Of a DNA stretch of 64,000 nt, positions 61,601 through 64,000 are shown piece by piece. Position 1 is the stretch's first letter. Each line of letters starts with the position of its first letter. Origin of the DNA: Rosistilla carotiformis (GTDB lineage: Bacteria; Planctomycetota; Planctomycetia; Pirellulales; Pirellulaceae); the NCBI RefSeq assembly GCF_007753095.1, contig NZ_CP036348.1, positions 3,038,001 through 3,102,000 on the forward strand, written 5' to 3'. The translations under genes were made by a program, and so were the position numbers. Under the pieces are notes generated by a model. That model was given only the letters and a program-made list of their open reading frames with translations, was not told where the DNA came from and did no database searches.

Positions 61601-64000
61601 CGGATCACCGACGGCGGTAGAAAGCGTTGCTCCCACCGGCGTTCCGAATTCCGCTACGATACGCTCCGTCAATTCCGGCCTTGTATCGTCAATGATCGTC
61701 AGCGGGATCGACCCGCGAAGCGAACCGGCAGGGATCAAAATCTCCGGAGTGGCGACGATGGCGTAGTCCGCATCGTTGGAGTCATCCGCTTCGTTGGTTG
61801 CAGTACCCGACAACAGAATCGGTACCCGGATATCCACTTCGGATTCGGCCAGAATTCGTGCCTCAATCACGATCGGACCCGCATCTTCCGCGGCGGTAAC
61901 GCCCAATGTAAAGAACGACAATTCGGGGATTGCGTCGTTGTCGTTGATGGTCAGCGTGTGAACTGGCGTCCCGCCTGGCGCAACACCAACGCCAGGCTGC
62001 ATCGTTAGGACGACGGTGTTCGCCCCCTCGAATCGAAGGTCATCGTCGATAGCTAAAGTTAACGTACCCGTAGTGCTACCTGCAGGGAAAAAGAAGTTCG
62101 GGTCCGATGCGAAATAGTCGAAATTCAGATCGGCCGTGCCAGAGAACGTGACTGGCACCGTCGTATCAAACGGCAGCGGCTGGGCAAGCTGAGCCACAAT
62201 TTGCACGACACCCGCGTCCTCGTCAGCCGATGCCGTCGTGTCGGAAAACGAAGCGGTAATCTTTTGGAAATTCCCGAAGTTCGCGTCAACGGCGATCTCA
62301 CCGGATCCCAGTGTCAGTGAATGGAATCCAACCTCGGGTGGAGTGGCATCGAGTTCCTGAAGCGAATAAGGATCAACCGTCACGGTTCCCACGGAACCGT
62401 CATCAGCGCTGTCGTGAACGGAATTCGCAATTTCAAGTGCCGATTGGGTTCCCCAGTAGTTGCCTGCTAGGTTGCGATCATTGACAGAGAGGTTCTGGGC
62501 GTTGAAGACGGCGTTGTCGAAGATGTTGTTTGTCGCGATCGCGGTGGAGAATTGCGCTGTCAATTCAATGCCGATTTCGTTCGCTGTGATATTGTTGTAT
62601 CGCAGGTTGGGGCCGTTGTAAGCGGGCGCCGTCACGCCGATCCGGTTGCCGGTAATCGTCGAGTATTCCACCAGGGTGCTGGCGTGTGCACTGATCGCCA
62701 CGTCGTTGTTCTCGAAAAGGCTGTTGACGATCGTATGCCGGTCGGCATCGTATAACGCAGTGACGTTGTTGCGGAAAATGGAATCGTAGAACGTGCGGTC
62801 CGCACCGCCCGAAACGGTCGTGTTGTTTTCAAACAACGAACGGAAGACTTCGACGTCTCCGCCAGAATAGCCGCCGAAGACAAGCGAGTTGTGCCGGAAC
62901 GTGCTGTCCGAAATGGTGGCTGGAATGATCGAATTGGTGCAGCATGAAACCTGGAACGCAGTATTGGCGTACTCCAGTGCGACGAAGCCCAGTTCCGCTG
63001 TGCCGCCGATCGTGTTTTCCAGCTGAATGCCGTTCCAGTCGTTCATCGCCGGAGTCGCCGACGAACTGGTCAGCAGGATGGGAGCGGCGTCGGTACCGAC
63101 GGCATCTAGGTGGCCACGGACTGTCAGGCGGGTTCCGGAATCAAACAGCACCACGACGCCCGGATCGATGGAGAGCGTCGTATCGGGAAAGACCAAAACA
63201 TCGCCAGTCACGCGAACCGGAGAATCGGCGAGGCTCCATGTTGTGTCTTCAAATAGCGCACCATTTACCGTTGTGGCGGTGGAGATCGTTGCGTGATCGA
63301 TGGTCGTCGTTGCCGGTGCCGCCGGAGGTGCCGGAGTTTCCAACGCTGGAAACGACTGCTGCCAGCTGGCCTGTGGCACTTCGCCAACGGAATAGGTTCC
63401 CGCCGCTAGATTGGTAAAGCTGTAGCTGCCGTCATCGGCCGTGGTGGTACTGGGCTCGCCGGTATCTTTTTGCCGATTGTTGTTGAGATCTAAGAAAATT
63501 GTCCAGTCCGACAGTCCTGGCTCTCCGGCATCCTGAATGCCGTCGGCATCAAGATCATTAAATTTGACGCCATGAATTTCGACGGGAGCGGGACGATCGG
63601 TTTCATGATTGCCGAAGTCGATATCGGTTATCGTGGACCCGCTGGTGGTGGAGAGGTCGACAAACCCGGTTGCTGGAAGGGTGTTGATCCAGCCAGCGCG
63701 TCCGACTTCGCGGAGCCGATAGGAGCCTGGGGTTAGGTTCGTAAAGGCGTAGGTCCCATCGGAAGCGGTCGCGACTCGGTGTTCGAAGTTGTCCAATTGG
63801 CCGTTGTCGTTGGTGTCGATGTAAATCGTCCAACCCTCGAGGCCAGATTCGCCTGCGTCTTTGATGCCGTCGCCGTTAATGTCATCGAACTTAACACCGC
63901 TGACCGTCGTTAGTTGATAATTGCCAAAGTCAACGTTCGAAAGGGTTTCCCCACGTGACACGCTTACTGGAAGACTCCCCGCAAGCAATGGTGTCACCTC
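49673..64000 (-). CDS. Giant multi-domain repeat protein (secreted/surface), N-terminus beyond window
   Basis: A single uninterrupted frame of at least 4,775 codons; the codon before the first Met in view is sense (GAG), so it is 5'-truncated by the window. In protein order: three SdrD-type B domains (VKFDDINGDGIKDAGESGLE; about 64000-63400), a right-handed beta-helix (about 63290-62400), several Calx-beta-type domains (62270-60240), a region with LDLNDNGIQDEGEPSEP and a helical segment (60180-59120), another Calx-beta (59120-58780), hemagglutinin-like beta-repeats (58780-57340), an SbsA/Ig-like module split by a coiled coil (57340-56480), 13 delta-60 units (56349-54234), a spacer, six Calx-beta units (53150-51150), a cadherin-like module (50450-50140), two dockerin-type Ca2+ loops (DVNGDDRVEPIDALLILNRL and DVNGDQRVTPVDALQVINWL; 50130-49930) and an acidic tail ending DSIFAEEF. 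No LPxTG or PEP-CTERM signal is present. Likely an adhesin or matrix protein; export route is unknown. Confidence 0.93.
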   Translation of the reverse strand, partial: EVTPLLAGSLPVSVSRGETLSNVDFGNYQLTTVSGVKFDDINGDGIKDAGESGLEGWTIYIDTNDNGQLDNFEHRVATASDGTYAFTNLTPGSYRLREVGRAGWINTLPATGFVDLSTTSGSTITDIDFGNHETDRPAPVEIHGVKFNDLDADGIQDAGEPGLSDWTIFLDLNNNRQKDTGEPSTTTADDGSYSFTNLAAGTYSVGEVPQASWQQSFPALETPAPPAAPATTTIDHATISTATTVNGALFEDTTWSLADSPVRVTGDVLVFPDTTLSIDPGVVVLFDSGTRLTVRGHLDAVGTDAAPILLTSSSATPAMNDWNGIQLENTIGGTAELGFVALEYANTAFQVSCCTNSIIPATISDSTFRHNSLVFGGYSGGDVEVFRSLFENNTTVSGGADRTFYDSIFRNNVTALYDADRHTIVNSLFENNDVAISAHASTLVEYSTITGNRIGVTAPAYNGPNLRYNNITANEIGIELTAQFSTAIATNNIFDNAVFNAQNLSVNDRNLAGNYWGTQSALEIANSVHDSADDGSVGTVTVDPYSLQELDATPPEVGFHSLTLGSGEIAVDANFGNFQKITASFSDTTASADEDAGVVQIVAQLAQPLPFDTTVPVTFSGTADLNFDYFASDPNFFFPAGSTTGTLTLAIDDDLRFEGANTVVLTMQPGVGVAPGGTPVHTLTINDNDAIPELSFFTLGVTAAEDAGPIVIEARILAESEVDIRVPILLSGTATNEADDSNDADYAIVATPEILIPAGSLRGSIPLTIIDDTRPELTERIVAEFGTPVGATLSTAVGDPLTHVITIPQNDVPNVSFTASQGSFSENGGQLAATVRLSEPHVLPVTVPYTLVNGLEVTAGDYSVSPIGSIVIAAGETEGVITLTGQDDIIDENNENVTLRLGEPTNAVLGTTRSFVGTIIDDDTSILEFSSSGTTVWENAGPQTVTLTLTPPSATDVTVLLYTTGVKSTGSSRDFDISTTSITFTAGQTSKTLTVDPYADSHNEGDEYGYVRIANSDGVKIGNQDYFRLKIRDDDPYVYMGEGSSISERNQTSTSITMRLTASSNRTVTVPLSYAGSSAGRNRDFTGPSSVTFSPGQTSKTFTIKAKNDSIDEYTEKVKVSIAPPTNATTSSKLKRSETVSVYDDDAQPVASFKVTSYERKEGQGAWVEVRLSRASGKTITVPIGISRYSTATTSDHNFRNRTLTFKPGETIKSFQVRITNDSRSENRERLLLFLSSNTKNAVTDKSRNLFSVYIVPSDACRVLSSSSSNAETVSGTLAVNPRINLKTIGDCRSGFGSSINLSQIPVSDRIFNGQLAVNGGYVVDGTAFFDANFNGIVDYLDLNDNGIQDEGEPSEPVTTTLQDGSFSLDIDSAFDVDGNETLDRDEGRFVLIGGTDGATQLPFVGQFSSVPGQLLLSSISSTIQHLTQLGFDIPQASERVVQAMGMPDGMELDTLDLFEATMDGNADAAVGYARSAELFNATVDAASLFSAAPGAPPSNLLVDLAYAEIALRIQDAGSEIDLANESTVRSLLEGIGFRTGITLSADVIDGAASLIARGNLKIRDLPVATDAAFVEDIVRVEAWMQGALATDLQAVAGGSTDIATVLAAYAGAALDTAVANTPVGDIEVPVIFVNDVVKTEGDDGTTSFDFTVSLTSASKFPVSVDYQTNDDTAEAADGDYTPTSGTLNWAPGESGEQTVSVVVSGDEVAEADERFLLNLFDAENAIVRREVGAGFIINDDAVDYTATHLADQTENQFVVALSEEDVFVIEDDVEVFGGFQAEPWQALLTGQDDIDDTLFLDFSAGTYRSDTITFDGGGGTGFDSAIVSGGDFDTVTVSLTNATDGQTVFDPADSVETVTLNWLGLEPFTFNSVIADMVFELPAGVTSAVLEDMDPTDLVSPGVMRLYSPNSDFEEQIFPNPSGSLTIRGGDGTDTISIASLDPAFTGALNVDADFLGSDDVNVAVDGAINAIADFAVEATSITVNQPITLTDFDVRLAASGDLILNSPIESTNRNVELSSGTTTSVSSNITGNIVLSSGTFDLSNGDNLIGQVSIQDGATVAGGDMIHGNVHVASGGTLAGNQTVTGLITVADGGTLSPGAVSPSGIGTIQASAVKLLPGSLYHVDILWTDSGFSDKIITSAMSNQDGKLSVTLTGSPDAGETFQIIDIRSDAGADETGTVFQGLSEGAIFATEASLFQISYGGDAANYTLTAVAANTVTGTTPSLAAGVIAAGTTELTIDFSRAVDASAGTAPYVLQSVGPDGLLGNDDDLFIDIDSATYDGDSVTLAFAALPESVYRLTIDPFAGIAAIQVQVDEQTGVVNDLQGEIDVLSVLEADLTGQIDQAESELFVTQNTIPIVEGEMNDLQTQQQDVQSLISDQLQQLDIKQLELDDAITNNAPQPEIDRLQTELSDLQSVLDDLLGQDAVLQSQIDDKQTELANLQQRANYLQNQIHQLIPLRDEAIDRRFDMESQLPAEQTQLDLLQQQLANTPPLGGPGGDPIDGDGDGVAGGDFVADFVVDGSGDVGLDPAFGNAGAVTTEFFHNASSSDQAQSLVLQPDGKMVVAGDYGLVRYNPNGSKDISFGYNGVVTFRGYATSVALQSDGKIVVAGYSYNGSNNDFAVARYNADGTPDTTFDSDGILTAAIVGSSNDYARSVAVQSDGKIVVAGSSYNGSNDDFAVARYNADGTPDTTFDSDGVLTTGIGSQSDGAQSVAVQSDGKIVVAGTSYNGSNYDFAVARYNADGTPDTTFDSDGILTTAIGSQSDGAQSVAVQSDGKIVVAGSSYNGSYQDFAVARYNADGTPDTTFDSDGVLTTAIGASHDAAQSVAVQSDGKIVVAGTRYNGSNEEFAVARYNADGTPDTTFDSDGILTTAIGSSNDQAQSVAVQSDGKIVVAGSSYNGSNEDFAVARYNADGTLDTTFGNDGILTTAIGSSSDVAQSVVVQSDGKIVVAGSSYNGSNEEFAVARYNADGTLDTTFDSDGILTTAIGSSSDQAQSVAVQSDGKIVVAGTSYNGSNYDFAVARYNADGTLDTTFDSDGVLTTAIGSSRDYGQSVVVQSDGKIVVAGYSDNGSNYDFAVARYNADGTPDTTFSNDGILTTAIGSSSAYARSVAVQSDGKIVVAGYSDNGSNYDFAVARYNADGTPDTTFDSDGVLTTAIGASHDAAQSVVVQSDGKIVVAGYSYNGSSYDFAVVRYNADGSPDTSFDSDGVMTTAIGSSNDIAQSVAVQSDGKIVVAGYSYNGSNYDFAVIRISSGTTAVGLMSASGRHWDVDGGGHGTGQLLEGTDSVFDGINRLQIGGVDFAPTASATFDDARQTVVTDSTDFAGLNAFREITVPSIGSDDFAQTIEVLENTTGADITTTVRIVGNLGSDGATEVFGTSSGDTAVEVTDQWIGTDDSDESGSPAIVHFIHGPGGLLPSSVDVIDDNIVWKFVVTVPAHETVRLMTLTILADAREDAVAAAENLVTAAGFGGQAAAFLTPEERDSLANFQFQADVEFSAAAASDLEATGSNLPKLLVDGVISEDQTIDVTITGGSADVGDDFTLTTSVTIPAGTYDGTLDSAIDVPIIITDESIVELDETIELTLANPSAGLRIEDADGDSTIQGTHTYTITNDDAASFTIEAVTVNEGDTATFTVSLDHPIDTDVIVDIDFTDGTASAADDASAPQIVTFAAGTTTAQTFTVATTEEDLVELTETFTAALSTSTELGSRTVTASDSATGTIIDDDAASFTIESVTVNEGETATFTVSLDHPIDTDVIVDIDFTNGTASAADYASAAQIVTFAAGTTTAQTFTVATTEEDLVELTEAFTAALSTSTEFGSRTATASDSATGTIIDDDAASFTIESVTVNEGDTATFTVSLDHPIDTDVIVDIDFTNGTASAADYASGAQIVTFAAGTTTAQTFTVATTEEDLVELTESFTAALSTSTEFGSRTVTASDSATGTIIDDDAASFTIEAVTVNEGETAKFTVSLDHPIDTDVIVDIDFTNGTASAADYASAPQIVTFAAGTTTAQTFTVATTEEDLVELTEAFTAALSTATDLGSRNVTASDSATGTIIDDDTASFTIESVTVNEGDTATFTVSLDHPIDTDVIVDIDFTDGTATAADYASAPQIVTFAAGTTTAQTFTVATTEEDLVELTETFTAALSTSTELGSRNATASDSATGTIIDDDAASFTIEAVTINEGETATFTVSLDHPIDTQVVLDIHLNDGTATGGVDFDDALVQLTFDPSSITAQTFDVAIMEDAIDEMDEDYGLLLDTSTDLGTRSVTFGTATGTILDDDEAGFVISPVDGLYVTEAGGTSTVTIQLTSEPTAEVTVQFSSTDATEGLLSIDGVKYAATASLTFDASNWDQPQSIAIQGQDDDRGDGTIEFAIQSDVSSDDPFYDAFPVADLPVISLDDEPVISFSHLLDGYAVVDLTDVTPDGIVIFAWGTEPGSTFLPQFGVTLDIANPTLISLAEGGIDGTTSGVIPVPFTMEGDEFWFQAFEIAPNPQVSNVLPLNIVGSPVVVTANNLAPEPTAELPNFTATVDKPFDFDIVDDPFVDPDSDTSLFYNARQSDGSALPEWLTFDPNRLAFHSDSIPESGQWSITVTATDNGSPVRYSSTTFVLQAVADRSVWQNESNSRDVNGDDRVEPIDALLILNRLNRSNDPLLSHQRVDGASMLDVNGDQRVTPVDALQVINWLNKQNAYVAAELPPSSQLPSKQDEENDEVVSADALDGNLYPDNAPTIRIDAPHATTPVDRLPSNNELEDSESLSEYEETVDSIFAEEF
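49930..50130 (-). other. Dockerin-like Ca2+-binding repeat pair at the C-terminus of the giant protein
   Basis: Two 20-residue loops (DVNGDDRVEPIDALLILNRL and DVNGDQRVTPVDALQVINWL) have D-x-N-x-D-x-x-x-x-x-x-D spacing, as in type I dockerins. Such modules end many giant planctomycete proteins. No cohesin gene is in view. Confidence 0.8.
51150..53150 (-). repeat. Six-unit Calx-beta array with a 333-bp DNA period
   Basis: Each unit of 111 residues opens with ASFTIEAVTVNEGDTATFTV and ends GTIIDDD. Units 1-5 differ at only a few positions each (for example DYASAPQ, DYASGAQ, DYASAAQ); unit 6 is more divergent (LNDGTATGGVDFDDALVQLT). The identity is at the DNA level too, so the array is recent or kept homogeneous. 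The acidic edges are typical Ca2+ sites. Confidence 0.95.
54234..56349 (-). repeat. Delta-60 repeat array, 13 units, 171-bp DNA period
   Basis: Units of 57 residues follow the delta-60 pattern (QSVAVQSDGKIVVAGSSYNG, then FAVARYNADGTPDTTFDSDG and ILTTAIGS). Unit 1 is divergent and shorter (LQPDGKMVVAGDYGLVRYNP), the inner copies are nearly identical at the DNA level with a strict 171-base spacing. The fold is expected to be a beta-propeller. The regularity predicts copy-number variation between strains. Confidence 0.95.
56530..57065 (-). other. Gln-rich coiled coil inserted in an Ig-like module of the giant protein
   Basis: About 180 residues of Q/L/D-rich heptads (DLQTQQQDVQSLISDQLQQL, LQTELSDLQSVLDDLLGQDA, QSQIDDKQTELANLQQRANY) interrupt a beta module between LTIDPFAGI and the LDGDGDG-type strand (DPIDGDGDGVAGGDFVADFV). 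Without the insert the flanks would join as a continuous SbsA-like Ig domain. Confidence 0.75.
62400..63290 (-). other. Right-handed beta-helix inserted in the B-domain region of the giant protein
   Basis: Short turns such as TFRHNSLVFGGYSGGDVEVF, SLFENNDVAISAHASTLVEY and NNITANEIGIELTAQFSTAI form a parallel beta-helix of about 300 residues between a SdrD-type B domain and its DANFGNFQ-like closing strand. Beta-helices of this kind often bind or cleave polysaccharides. Confidence 0.8.

Overview
The window looks like a chromosomal segment of a marine-type planctomycete, most likely order Pirellulales (Rhodopirellula/Rosistilla-like). The evidence is gene content rather than a marker gene: two DUF1559 pilin-like proteins with the H-X9-DG signature, a DUF1501 protein, many Tat-exported periplasmic proteins, a planctomycete-type sigma-70 factor, a TIGR03805/TIGR03806 pair, and a giant multi-repeat extracellular protein with a dockerin-like end. 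This is an inference; no 16S gene is present. One tRNA-Pro(GGG) gene and the RNase P RNA gene are here.

Layout. 1-8.6 kb: the 3' end of dnaB, a convergent overlapping operon hpt-glycosyltransferase-glycosyltransferase, a Tat-exported Gfo/Idh/MocA oxidoreductase, a divergent NAD+-dependent DNA ligase, and a Tat-exported sugar isomerase. 9-22.3 kb: a DUF1559 protein, an Mpo1-like membrane protein, an aldehyde dehydrogenase, a beta-helix lipoprotein overlapping or abutting a diheme cytochrome, a DUF1501 protein, an unknown conserved protein, an APC permease, a CPBP protease, a small membrane protein and a PhoD-like phosphatase. 22.4-28.7 kb: a minus-strand block in the order histidine kinase, NtrC-type sigma-54 activator, HtrA/DegP protease, sigma-70-family factor. 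A near-consensus sigma-54 promoter and an upstream 16-bp palindrome precede the protease. 29.3-33.5 kb: RRM protein, a small winged-helix-like protein directly abutting rnpB, an alkaline phosphatase, a PolB-type 3'-5' exonuclease and tRNA-Pro. 34.3-42.7 kb: a Tat-exported beta-propeller protein, a ParE-type toxin-antitoxin pair, and a tripartite RND efflux operon (outer membrane factor, adaptor, permease, all overlapping). 42.7-44.2 kb is a gene-free, repeat-rich stretch with a 34-bp-stem inverted repeat.

44.5-48.7 kb holds a XylR-type (LacI-like sensor plus AraC HTH) regulator divergent from a DUF1559 / small lipoprotein / sialidase-like operon. A pair of direct repeats exactly 21 bp apart lies in the shared promoter region, as expected for an AraC-family operator. 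From 49.7 kb to the right edge a single open frame (at least 4,775 codons, N-terminus outside the window) encodes a giant secreted protein. In protein order it has SdrD-type B domains, a beta-helix, Calx-beta domains, an Ig-like module interrupted by a Gln-rich coiled coil, a 13-unit delta-60 array with a 171-bp DNA period, a six-unit Calx-beta array with a 333-bp period, a cadherin-like module and a dockerin-like Ca2+ repeat pair.

The strongest candidates for something new are the HK-NtrC-HtrA-sigma envelope-stress-like module with its predicted sigma-54 promoter, and the giant protein with DNA-level homogenised repeats and the coiled-coil insertion.
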